Source of the DNA: Bog-159 sp963709155
Lineage (GTDB): Bacteria > Acidobacteriota > Terriglobia > Bryobacterales > Bryobacteraceae
NCBI GenBank assembly: GCA_963709155.1
Contig: CAVPVD010000007.1
Coordinates: 2,728,001 to 2,792,000, forward strand
DNA length: 64,000 bases
Direction of reading: 5' to 3'
Part shown: one piece after another, positions 7,203 through 16,200 of the stretch
Numbering within the stretch: position 1 is the stretch's first letter
Layout of the letters: each line of letters starts with the position of its first letter
Notes under the pieces: generated by a model
What the model saw: the letters and a program-made list of their open reading frames with translations, nothing else
What the model was told of the DNA's origin: nothing
The model's database searches: none
Program-made: the position numbers and the translations under genes

Positions 7203-8942
7203 TCAGACCGTTTTGGTTGCCCGGTGGGCCTTGTGCGTGGCGGAGTGCCGGTGGGACCCGTGGCGAGCGCGCTTCCTGGTTGTGACCTTTCGCACCGGAG
7301 TGGTACGCGCCACGCGGGCCGCTTTAACGATGGGAGCGTGGGGGGGCGCCGCCAGCGCCGCCACGAAGACCTCGGGTAGGCGCGGCTGTTCGATCTGCGC
7401 AGGCAATACCGGTGGCGGAGTGGCCGCCAACTCGGATATGATGGCGGGCGGCCGCGCGGCGCCGGTTTCGGGGCCTTTGGGCTCGGTCATCACGGGTTCA
7501 CTCGGGGCGCCCGTGGGTTCCCGCTGCACCATTGCCAGGATCGTCCCGGTGGCTTGACCCAGGTCGAAGCGGGAAACGTTGTGGTTAAACAGTGCGGCGA
7601 TCCGATTGTCCCGCGCACGTTCCAGCCGGGTCTGCGCATCGGTGACTTCGAGACTGCTGGCCACGCCCGCGTCGTAACGCCGGCGGGCCTGCGTGAACTC
7701 ACTCTGCGCCAGCGCCAGTCCGGCTTCCGCAACTTTCACCTGCTCCTCCGCGGAATGCACGCTGTCGAGGGCCATGCGGACTTCCAGTTCGATCTGCTCG
7801 TGCAGGTCGTTGGTGCGCACTCGCTCCTGGCGGAATTGGGAAGCCATTTCAGCGCGCCGCGCATCCCGGCGGCCGCCGTCGAAGATCGGTACGCGCAGGG
7901 CCACGCCATAATCCCGCGTGGGCAGCAGCGATACGATGTTGCCGTTGGTCCCGGTGGTGCCGTAATCCGCATACGCGTAAAGGCTGGGAAGCCGTTCGCC
8001 CTTGACGGCGTTGGCGTTCAGCCGGGTGGCGGCTTCACGTTCGGCTTGCGCCTTCACATCGGGCCGGTTTTGCAAGGCCTGCGTTTCAGCCTGCTCCAGG
8101 CTGACCGTCTCCACCGGCTCGTAACTCAGCTTGTCGGTCAGATCCAACTCCGTGGCCAAATTGAGACCCATCACCCGCAGCAACTGCAGATTCGCCTTGC
8201 TGCGTTCGTTCTCCACCACGAGAAGATGTTGTTTCTCGTTCGAGAGTTGTACCTTGGCGCGCGTGACTTCGATTCCCGTTCCGGTGCCCGCGCTCTTCTG
8301 GTTTTCCGCCTGCTTCAAGACAGCTTCCGCCAGCGATATGTTCGACTGATAAGCTTCCACGTCCGCGTTGGCACGGAGCGCGGCCAGATAGGCCTTGGCT
8401 ACGGTCGTCGAAATCGAGTTATCGGTTGCGCTACGGTCGCTCTTGGCGGCGCGGAATGCCGCGCGCGAGGACTGATACCGGCGGATGTTGCTGAAGTCGA
8501 AAACGCTTTGCGTGAGCTTGGCGCGCACATCCACGGAGTTGAAAGGGCCCACCACCCGGGGAATATCTTTGATGATGTCGTCCAGCAGAGTTTTTTCCAC
8601 CGGGGCTAATGGGCCCGTCAGGCTGCCCTCCGCGCCCAACAGCGTCTGGTTGGTGGCCAGATCCAGCCCGAGGGCGGCTAAACTCTTCATGGCGGTGGTT
8701 TCGTCGGCCTGCGCTTCGATGTCCGGCAGCAGCGCCGAGCGTACCTCCTGCGTCCTCGATTTGGCCTGCCGAAGATTCTCGTCCGAAAGCTGTATGTACG
8801 TGTTGCCTTCCGGCGACAGCGCCAGTTCAACGGCGCGTTTCATCGTGAGTTGCAACGGGCCGCGATCCGCGGGACTTTCCCCGGCGGAGCATAGCAGCGG
8901 CGCCATCGCGATTAGCGGCACTAGAAGCCCTCGTTGCATCAA
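7203..8942 (-). CDS. TolC-family outer-membrane efflux channel
   Basis: 579 residues with a signal peptide (about 1-20), then two outer-membrane efflux protein repeats rich in long helices. They include the typical LAKAYLAALRANADVEAY-like and RRYDAGVASSLEVTDAQT helical segments at the ends of each repeat. It would form a trimeric channel for tripartite efflux or type I secretion. No pump or adaptor gene adjoins it. The last 110 residues after LGQATGTI are a Pro/Ala-rich linker and a strongly basic His/Arg/Lys-rich tail, which ordinary TolC proteins lack and which would lie at the periplasmic end. Confidence 0.85.
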   Translation of the reverse strand: MMQRGLLVPLIAMAPLLCSAGESPADRGPLQLTMKRAVELALSPEGNTYIQLSDENLRQAKSRTQEVRSALLPDIEAQADETTAMKSLAALGLDLATNQTLLGAEGSLTGPLAPVEKTLLDDIIKDIPRVVGPFNSVDVRAKLTQSVFDFSNIRRYQSSRAAFRAAKSDRSATDNSISTTVAKAYLAALRANADVEAYQSNISLAEAVLKQAENQKSAGTGTGIEVTRAKVQLSNEKQHLLVVENERSKANLQLLRVMGLNLATELDLTDKLSYEPVETVSLEQAETQALQNRPDVKAQAEREAATRLNANAVKGERLPSLYAYADYGTTGTNGNIVSLLPTRDYGVALRVPIFDGGRRDARRAEMASQFRQERVRTNDLHEQIELEVRMALDSVHSAEEQVKVAEAGLALAQSEFTQARRRYDAGVASSLEVTDAQTRLERARDNRIAALFNHNVSRFDLGQATGTILAMVQREPTGAPSEPVMTEPKGPETGAARPPAIISELAATPPPVLPAQIEQPRLPEVFVAALAAPPHAPIVKAARVARTTPVRKVTTRKRARHGSHRHSATHKAHRATKTV

Positions 8943-9127
8943 GCCCTCCCCTCATTGCTGCATAAGTCAGTTATACCCACTTCGATATGCCCGGTAGGAA
9001 GTTTAACATCCATCTAAGTAACGGGAGTTATACAGGGTGAAATATTTTCGATAGAATTGCATCTGAAACGGTGAAGGCCGGGCCGGCGCGCGGCAGTGCG
9101 CCCCTCTGATACAATCGGGGAGCGCGA

Positions 9128-9877
9128 ATGTCCACCGTAAACGGCCAGCCCAAGCTCACGGTAGCGGACTTGGCCACCCGCTGCCGCGGCCAGTTCATCC
9201 CGATCAACCATACCTTCTCCTATTTCTGTACTCCATCCATGCCGGAAGAGGATCTGCGACAGTATTTGCACGATCCTATCGCGGCTCTCTCGCCCGGGAT
9301 ATCCGCGGAGTTGGGCGCCGTCGGACTGGCTCTGGTGCCGTACCTGGAGAAGGGCAACGGCCGCGCCGGCGACATTGTCAGCTTTGAAAAGCCCGCGGAA
9401 GGCCGCCAATTAACCGCCGCGCGCATCGCTGGCGGCGACACGACCATCCTGGTTCTGGCCACCAGGGACGAAGACGTCGCCAACTATCACTACACCTTTT
9501 ACAACGCGCTGGCTGCGCTGATTGCCGATAAGTGGAGTCTGGAAGCACAGGAGAGCTTCTACAGACAGTTGCGCGAGGAACTCAACGCCGAAGTCCACGG
9601 CGAAGTCGACGAGCGGAGTTGGCATCTGAAGCAATCGCTGGTGCGGCGCCAGACGAATGTCCGTAAGGAAACCAAGCTGTTCCGCGATTATGCAAAGCAG
9701 GCGTTTGAAGATACCCTGACTCTTTACATGCACGGCACATGCTGCGACATCGACGTGGAAACCGGCCCGCGCCAGATGCCCAGCCGCTACTTGCGGAAGC
9801 GGCTCGAGTTGCTGCTTTCCTTGTATCCCCCGCCGGAAGGTTACGCGGTTTTTCCGGAACAATTGAAAAAGCGCTGA
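9128..9877 (+). CDS. Conserved hypothetical protein, 249 aa
   Basis: I do not recognise a named domain. The protein is soluble, without signal peptide or membrane segment, mixed alpha/beta, with an acidic helical middle (residues about 130-190) and a cluster HGTCCDIDVETG near 205-216 before a basic amphipathic C-terminus. Shine-Dalgarno ggggag lies 5 bases before the ATG. Codon use matches the neighbours and the long frame is free of breaks, so it is a real gene. It is divergent from the TolC gene across 185 bp and followed by a type B repeat. Confidence 0.7.
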   Translation: MSTVNGQPKLTVADLATRCRGQFIPINHTFSYFCTPSMPEEDLRQYLHDPIAALSPGISAELGAVGLALVPYLEKGNGRAGDIVSFEKPAEGRQLTAARIAGGDTTILVLATRDEDVANYHYTFYNALAALIADKWSLEAQESFYRQLREELNAEVHGEVDERSWHLKQSLVRRQTNVRKETKLFRDYAKQAFEDTLTLYMHGTCCDIDVETGPRQMPSRYLRKRLELLLSLYPPPEGYAVFPEQLKKR

Positions 9878-9906
9878 GTTTCGTGGCTCTGGGCTTTGGA
9901 CATTTA

Positions 9907-10014
9907 GTGGGGCAGGCGTCTACGCCTGCAGAGGGTCTCCAGACCCGATCTTTTGGCGAGCGTAAGCTCGCCAGGCGAGCGTAAGCTCGCCAGGGGGGAC
10001 TCTTAAGTCCCGCT
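9907..10014. repeat. Palindromic repeat type B, copy B2
   Basis: Same order of hairpins as copy B1 at 1886: gcaggcgt/acgcctgc, gggtct/agaccc, then ggcgagc/gctcgcc with the last hairpin duplicated in tandem, then gggactcttaagtcccgc. It lies between convergent genes and forms the 3' end of the GNAT reading frame. Confidence 0.85.
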
Positions 10015-10363
10015 CTGCGGACTTGGCCATCTCCAGCATCCTGACTGGCAGTCTCTCGTTTGGGAATTCCCGCTCCACCCTCCACCCCCGCCGAAGATAG
10101 AAACCCACCGCGTTTGTGTTCGACTTGACCACCCGAAGCCGGCACGTGACATGGCCGCGCCCGGCTATTTCAGCTTCACCCCGCGCCAGTAGCCGCCCCC
10201 CAATGCCCCGGCCGCGATGTTCTCGAAGCACCCACAGGTCGCTAATCCACTCTCCAGTCGTGAGCACCATCCCGGCCATACCTGGATCGACGATCGCGAC
10301 CCATGCGCGAGACCAATCCTCGTCATCCCCGCCTAGGGGTCTTCGTATGCGCGCCCCTGTCAT
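9920..10363 (-). CDS. GNAT-family acetyltransferase, shortened at the N-terminus, tail encoded by a repeat
   Basis: 147 residues. The acetyl-CoA loop RGRGIGGRLL (about 50-59) and the NTNAVGFYLRRGW segment (about 83-95) identify a GNAT N-acetyltransferase. Only about 37 residues precede the beta-4 strand (ISDLWV), so strand beta-1 and helices alpha-1/alpha-2 seem to be missing. The last roughly 30 residues are translated from palindromic repeat B2. The ATG overlaps the TGA of the upstream helicase gene by four bases (ATGA), suggesting coupling. It may be functional with a substituted tail, or a remnant that still reads through. Confidence 0.6.
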   Translation of the reverse strand: MTGARIRRPLGGDDEDWSRAWVAIVDPGMAGMVLTTGEWISDLWVLREHRGRGIGGRLLARGEAEIAGRGHVTCRLRVVKSNTNAVGFYLRRGWRVEREFPNERLPVRMLEMAKSAERDLRVPPGELTLAWRAYARQKIGSGDPLQA

Positions 10364-12636
10364 CGCGAGGGCTCGCCGATTCCGGCCAGAATCTCCCGCA
10401 CCATTCGCATGGCCGCCTCTTTACCCCGCTCTCCCACTTCGCCCGCCGGCCCCACGCACGATGGGCATCCCGCTCCGCATTCGCAGGCCGAAAGCAAGTC
10501 GGAGGTCAGCTTAACCAGCCGGTCCGCCATGCGGTAGAGCGGCGCGCTTTGGCCCACGCCGCCGGGATAGCTGTCGTAGAGATAAAGGTTAGGATCTTCG
10601 CTGAAGGCTACGCCCAGGTCGCGCGGATCGCACATCAGCAGCAGCGCGGCCACGGTGCGCAGCCCGTTTCCCAATCCCACCAGCCCGCTGCGCTTCTCAT
10701 CCGGCGTCAGGTCCGGAAAGTGCGCCATGAATTCGCCGGGGAAATGCAGCCAGAAAGCGGTAGTGTGCATCTCCTGCTCCGGCATCGAGAGATTGCCCGC
10801 TCCCACGTTCTCGTTGGTGTAGAACTTGATCTTCTTGAAGCCTACGATCTGGCGAGTCACGCGCACGTCGCCATGGCGCTTGCCGGCTCCGCCCAGCGGT
10901 TCGCTCGCATATTCTGCGAGAGTCTTCACTTGTGTGTAATCGATGGCATCCGTGTAATAGTCGCAATCCACGCGGCGCACGTAAGCTTTACGTTCCTTGT
11001 AATCGAAACGCTCCACATGATACTGCCGGGCTTCGTGCAGATAGATGGCTTTTTCGTACAGCGTAGTCAACGCAGTCGTAAATGGCACCTCCGCAATCAC
11101 CGCGGAGTCGGATGTTATATCCACCACCACGAAGTTATCGCTCGAAATGGAGCGCAGACTGGTGGCATCCGCGGGATAGGAATCCGATGTCCAATGCCAT
11201 GCGCCCGCTGAATGATGCAGAAAGCCGGCCTCTTCGAGAAAGCCGCACATCTCCGCCGTGTCGTGCCGGCCGAACTTCTCGCCATCCTGGATGGGCAACT
11301 CGAAGGCCGCGCATTTCAAGTGCGCCAGCAGGATCTCCAGGTTGTCCGGATTGATATAGGCATGCTCCGGAGAGCGGCCGAAAAAATAATCGGGGTGCTC
11401 CACGATGTATTGGTCGAGCGGCGCGCTGGAAGCCACCAGCACGGCGGCGGAAGCGCTTTGACGCCTTCCCGCGCGTCCGGCGCGCTGCCACGTGGAAGCG
11501 ATCGTGCCCGGATAGCCCGCCATTACCACCGCATCCAGCGAGCCGATATCGATACCCAATTCCAATGCATTAGTGGCCACCACCGCCCGGATTTCGCCCG
11601 CGCGCAGCTTGCGCTCGATTTCACGGCGCTCGCGCGGCAGGTATCCGCCCCGGTATCCGCGCACCACATCGGTGGGCAGCGGGCCCCGCTCCACGGCGTC
11701 TTTCAGATAAGTCACGAGTAGTTCGGTGGCCAGGCGGTTGTTGGCGAATACCAGCGTCTGCAGGCGGTGTTCGATAAACTCGAGCGCGATGCGTCGCGCC
11801 TCGGCGATGTAACTGCGCCGGATACCCAGCGCCCGGTTCACCACCGGAGGATTATAGAAGACGAAGAACTTTTCGCCGCGCGGCGCTCCGTTCGAATCCA
11901 CGATCGTGAAAGGCAATTCCGTCAGCGCCTCGGCCAGTTCGCGCGGATTGGCGATAGTGGCCGAGCAGCAAATAAAGATCGGCTTCGATCCATAAAATTC
12001 GCAGATGCGCCGCAACCGCCGCAGCAGGTTCGCCAGATGGCTTCCATAAACCCCGCGATAATAATGCAACTCATCGATGACGATGTAACGCAGATTCTCA
12101 AATAACTTAGCCCAGCGCGTGTGGTGCGGCAGGATGCCGGCATGCAACATATCCGGATTGGTGAGTACGATATTCGCGCGCTGCCGGATCGCCTTGCGCG
12201 CATCCTGCGGCGTATCGCCATCGAAGGTGAACGCGCGGATCTCCGAGCCGGTCGCCTCGATGGCGGTCTGCAATTCGTGAAGCTGATCTTCGGCCAGGGC
12301 CTTGGTCGGAAACAGGTACATGGCGCGCGCGCCCGGATCGGAGAGCAGCAGGTTCAGCACGGGTAGGTTGTAGCACAAGGTTTTGCCGCTCGCCGTGGGT
12401 GTAACTACCACCACGTTTTGGTTCTGCCCGATCGCTTCGAATGCTTCGGCCTGATGGGAATATAACTGACGGATACCGCGGTCGGCCAAGGCACGGCGGA
12501 GAATGGAATCGACGCTTTCGGGAAGGTCCCGGTATGTGCCGTCCGCGGCCGGCTCGTGCCGGATGGCCGCATGCTGAAATCGCGTAAGGGCCGCTTCCAG
12601 GGTGGGAGAGTTTTTGGACGTTAGGGTGAGATCCAT
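10360..12636 (-). CDS. DEAD/DEAH-box helicase with C-terminal DUF1998 (MrfA/YprA-like)
   Basis: 758 residues from the ATG at 12636, chosen because the longer frame overlaps the upstream PilZ gene and begins with low-complexity sequence. Motifs in order: Q-motif region IRQLYSHQAEA, Walker A TPTASGKT, DELHYYRG (motif II, DELH variant), SATI (III), ELGIDIGSLDAV and QRAGRAGRR (V and VI). The C-terminus carries CECGAGCPSC, the four-Cys signature of MrfA-type 3'-5' helicases, which act in repair of mitomycin-type lesions in Bacillus. Length fits the family (about 750). It is followed by the overlapping GNAT gene. Confidence 0.9.
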   Translation of the reverse strand: MDLTLTSKNSPTLEAALTRFQHAAIRHEPAADGTYRDLPESVDSILRRALADRGIRQLYSHQAEAFEAIGQNQNVVVVTPTASGKTLCYNLPVLNLLLSDPGARAMYLFPTKALAEDQLHELQTAIEATGSEIRAFTFDGDTPQDARKAIRQRANIVLTNPDMLHAGILPHHTRWAKLFENLRYIVIDELHYYRGVYGSHLANLLRRLRRICEFYGSKPIFICCSATIANPRELAEALTELPFTIVDSNGAPRGEKFFVFYNPPVVNRALGIRRSYIAEARRIALEFIEHRLQTLVFANNRLATELLVTYLKDAVERGPLPTDVVRGYRGGYLPRERREIERKLRAGEIRAVVATNALELGIDIGSLDAVVMAGYPGTIASTWQRAGRAGRRQSASAAVLVASSAPLDQYIVEHPDYFFGRSPEHAYINPDNLEILLAHLKCAAFELPIQDGEKFGRHDTAEMCGFLEEAGFLHHSAGAWHWTSDSYPADATSLRSISSDNFVVVDITSDSAVIAEVPFTTALTTLYEKAIYLHEARQYHVERFDYKERKAYVRRVDCDYYTDAIDYTQVKTLAEYASEPLGGAGKRHGDVRVTRQIVGFKKIKFYTNENVGAGNLSMPEQEMHTTAFWLHFPGEFMAHFPDLTPDEKRSGLVGLGNGLRTVAALLLMCDPRDLGVAFSEDPNLYLYDSYPGGVGQSAPLYRMADRLVKLTSDLLSACECGAGCPSCVGPAGEVGERGKEAAMRMVREILAGIGEPSR

Positions 12637-12709
12637 CCAGTTTCGCCTTTTCTTTGCTACCTTACACGAAATGGCGGCGGATGGCAAGGCGGGCGGCGCC
12701 GCCGTTGGG

Positions 12710-13060
12710 TTATTCCTCGGGGCGCACGAATTCGTAACGTTCCAGGGTGGCGGCGATATCGAAAGCGGACTCGCTCGAGTCCGAGCGGTTGGCGCGTAAC
12801 ACTTTGCCAATACAGCGCAAACTGACGCGCTGGTCCGCGGGCCCGGTGAGCGTGATGATGTATTCGATAGATACGCCGATGTCGGGTTCCTTCTCGGCCG
12901 TGAACAGTACGCCGCCCGAACTGATGTTCTTCGTCAGCCCGGATTGCATGATCCGTTCCGTCCCATTGCGGGTGATCGACACGGGTAATTGAAGGGTAAA
13001 GCGCCGGGCTCTTCTTTGTTCCACTCTAAGTAATCTAGTTTTTTCGCGAACTAAGGTCAA
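12710..13060 (-). CDS. PilZ-domain c-di-GMP-binding protein
   Basis: A single PilZ domain of 116 residues. The c-di-GMP-binding RxxxR motif is RRARR near residue 16-20 and the second motif, [D/N]xSxxG, is NISSGG about 28 residues later. The start is uncertain: TTG at 13060 gives the longest form, and GTG at 13024 begins just before the RxxxR arm. It faces the large GGDEF-EAL gene across a 156-bp divergent region, so receptor and signal-turnover enzyme may be co-regulated. Confidence 0.85.
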   Translation of the reverse strand: MTLVREKTRLLRVEQRRARRFTLQLPVSITRNGTERIMQSGLTKNISSGGVLFTAEKEPDIGVSIEYIITLTGPADQRVSLRCIGKVLRANRSDSSESAFDIAATLERYEFVRPEE

Positions 13061-13104
13061 CTACTTATTCAAAAAAAGAAGTTTAGTTAGTACTGCCCGT
13101 TTGA

Positions 13105-13136
13105 GGGACTTTAGTCCTAATCGGGACTTTAGTTCT
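13105..13136. promoter_or_regulatory. Tandem gggacttta repeats in the PilZ / GGDEF-EAL divergent region
   Basis: gggactttagtcct (13105-13118) and gggactttagttct (13123-13136) are spaced 18 bp apart. The first is a perfect ggact-tt-agtcc palindrome and the second a weaker copy. Spacing near two helical turns and position in a divergent promoter region suit a regulator site. A related ggact-agc-agtcc palindrome precedes the small-peptide gene at 55755. Confidence 0.4.
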
Positions 13137-13216
13137 ACTTATCGAAAGAAATATGCCATCGTCAGGTCCGCGAGATATTTCCTAAACTCCTTACCTGATT
13201 TGACGATTAAAGGCTT

Positions 13217-16200
13217 GTGAGCTCCTTGCTTCAAGGGCCGCCTCCCGAAGGGCACATCCAACGTGTGGCCGGCTTCCCTCCGCTCAACGGACATCGCGGC
13301 GAGTCCTCTTGGGAGGCGCTCTTGCGGCAGGTCTCCGACTCACTGCCTGCCATGATTTGGATGTGCGGAGCGGATGGGCGCGCCACGGTATTCAACCAAC
13401 GCTGGCTGCACTTCACCGGATCGACCGCGCCGCAGGCCTTGGATGCCGGCTGGGTGGCGGGTGTACACGCGGACGATGTGGCGCAGCGTCTGGCGGCGTG
13501 CCGGAAGGCCTGGCCATCCCGGGAGCCCTTCGAAACGGAGTATCGGCTGCGCCGCGCCGATGGAGAGTACCGCTGGATGCTGGACCAAGCCGCGCCGCAG
13601 TGGAGTTCCACGGGCGATTTTCAAGGCTATGTGGGTCTGTTGATCGACATCACCGTGCGTAAACGCGCCGAGGATGAATTGCGCGGGTTCTCCAAAGCGG
13701 TGGAGCAGAGTCCGTCGAGCGTAGTCATCACCGATTTGGATGGAAATATCGAATATGTGAATCCTAAATTCACGGAGGTGACCGGTTATACGCTGGCCGA
13801 AGTTCGCGGCCGGAATCCCCGGATTCTCAAATCGGGCGAAATACCCGCTGATAAATATCGCGAGCTATGGGAAACCATCCGGACAGGAGAATGGCGCGGC
13901 GAGTTTCACAATCGCAAGAAGAACGGGGAGTTGTATTGGGAGTCCGCCTCTATCTGCCCGATCCGCGACGAAAAAGGTAGACCGGTACATTTCATTGCGG
14001 TGAAAGAAGACATCACCGAACACAAACGCATGGAGGCCGCGCTGCGCGCGTCGGAGCAGCGCCTGCGCATCGCCGCCGAGAGCGCCGGAATCCACGTCTA
14101 CGACATGGACCTGGCGACCGGCCAAACGCAGGTCTGCGGCTCCGACCCGTTCCTGCTTTCGTTAGGCGGATTTGACGCATGGTTCCGCTCCATTCACCCG
14201 GACGATCGTGAGCGGGTCGCCGCGGCTCTGGAGAGGCGCAGGTCCGGTGTGCAGGGCTTTCGCGACGAGTACCGGATGGTGGATCCCCAGGGGCGCGTAC
14301 GCCACTACCTCGATCACGGCGCTCCGGAATGTGGCGGACGGTGGATCGGTGCGTTGCGGGATATTACCCAAAGTAAGCAGGCCGACGAAGCAATCGCGCG
14401 GCTGGCTGCCATCGTGCACTGTTCAAGAGATGCTATTTTGTCGTCGGACTTGAATGGCGCCGTCCAGACCTGGAACCCGGCGGCGGAGGAACTCTACGGG
14501 TATTCCGCTGCCGAAATGGTGGGCCGCAGCGCATTGAATCTCGCTCCCGCCTACCGGCGCGTAGCCGCGAGCATCAGAATAGGCGAAGTGCTGGGCGGCG
14601 AAACTCCGCCGGCGTATGAAACGGAGCATATCCGGAAGGGGGGCGTGCCGTTCCCGGTCAGTATCGCCGCTTTTCCCATCAAGGATGGCAACGGGCGCGT
14701 AGTGGGCAACTCCGCCATCATCCGGGATATGACCGCGCAAAAGCATGCGCAGGAAGCCTTGCTGGAAAGCGAGAACCGCTTCCGTGCACTGGTCCAGAAC
14801 AGCAACGACATCATTACTCTGATCGATTCCGCCGGCATCATCCTATACGATACGCCGGGCGTTTTAGAGCTGCTGGGCGTCTCACCCGAGCAGCGTCTCG
14901 GACACGCACAGTTCGAGTGGCTCCATCCGGACGATCTCTCGTATATCCGTATGCTGCACGAAGAACTGCTGCGCACGCCGGGAAACCGGCTGCGGGCGCA
15001 ACTGCGGTTGCGTCACGCCAATGGGAGTTGGCGTTGGTGCGACAGTTGGGCGACCAACCTGCTCGAGGAGCCCGGCGTTCGTGCGCTGGCGACCAGTTTT
15101 CGCGACATTACGGAACTGAAAGGCGTCGAAACGGCCCTGCGCGAAAGCGAACAGCGCTACCGCGGGCTCATCGAGGATGCCAGCGATATCATCTTCACCA
15201 TCGATCTGTCTGGGAACTTCACCTCGGTAAATACCAGCGGCGAGAAGATCTCGGGATACGGCCGCAAGGAACTGCTTTGCATGAACCTGCGGGACTTGGC
15301 CGCTCCCGAATCCCTGCCGGCGGTCCAGGAGGCCCTTCAGGTCCGAAAGGCAGGCGGAAACCCACCGCCCACGGAGGCGGACCTTATCGCGCGCGACGGG
15401 CACCGGGTGGCATTGGAGGTCAGTGGCCGCCTGCAATTTCTCAAGGGCTCTCCCACGGGTGTCTTATGTGTGGCACGGGACATCAGCCAGCGCAGGCGCA
15501 CCGAACGGCTGGAGCACAACCGCCGCGAGATCCTCGAGATGGTCGCCCAGAACCGGCCCTTGGATGCGGTGCTGTGGCGTGTCGAAGAGATGATCGAGCT
15601 TTATTACGCGGGCGCCGTGGCGCGTATTATCTTAACTGGCGATTCCTTCGTCCGGCACGACCGGCCCGCCGGCCAGACCACGGCCATAACCACGCCCATA
15701 ACCATGGCCATAGAGGATTGTCAGGGCCATCTGGAGGCGCCCATCCGGGCTTGCGACGGCGCTGGGCTGGGGCGGTTGGAGATATTCCGGCCCGATCCCT
15801 GGCGGCCCACCGAACCTGAACTTGTGCTGATGGATTCGATGGCCAATCTCGCGTCCATCGCGGTGGAGCACAGGCAACTCACCAACCGGCTGGCGTATCA
15901 GGCGCAGCACGATCCCTTGACCGGGCTGCCGAATCGCGTTTTGCTGGACGATCGCCTCCGTCAGGCGATCACCCTGGCGCGCAGGCAGGCGACCATGGTC
16001 GCGGTGCTGTACGTCGATCTGGACCGCTTCAAGTTCATCAACGACACGCTCGGGCATCACGTCGGCGACGTGCTGCTGCAACAGGTGGCCAAGCGGCTGG
16101 AAGGCGCAATGCGGGAATCGGACACGCTGGCGCGTTCGGGCGGTGACGAGTTCGTCGCCGTATTGTTTGGCGTCGAGACGGTTCGCGACGCGGAAATTGT

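Noticed and set aside
9110..9115. TACAAT as -10 box of the gene at 9128
   Set aside because: A transcript from it would start after the Shine-Dalgarno at 9117-9122, so the real promoter must lie further upstream.
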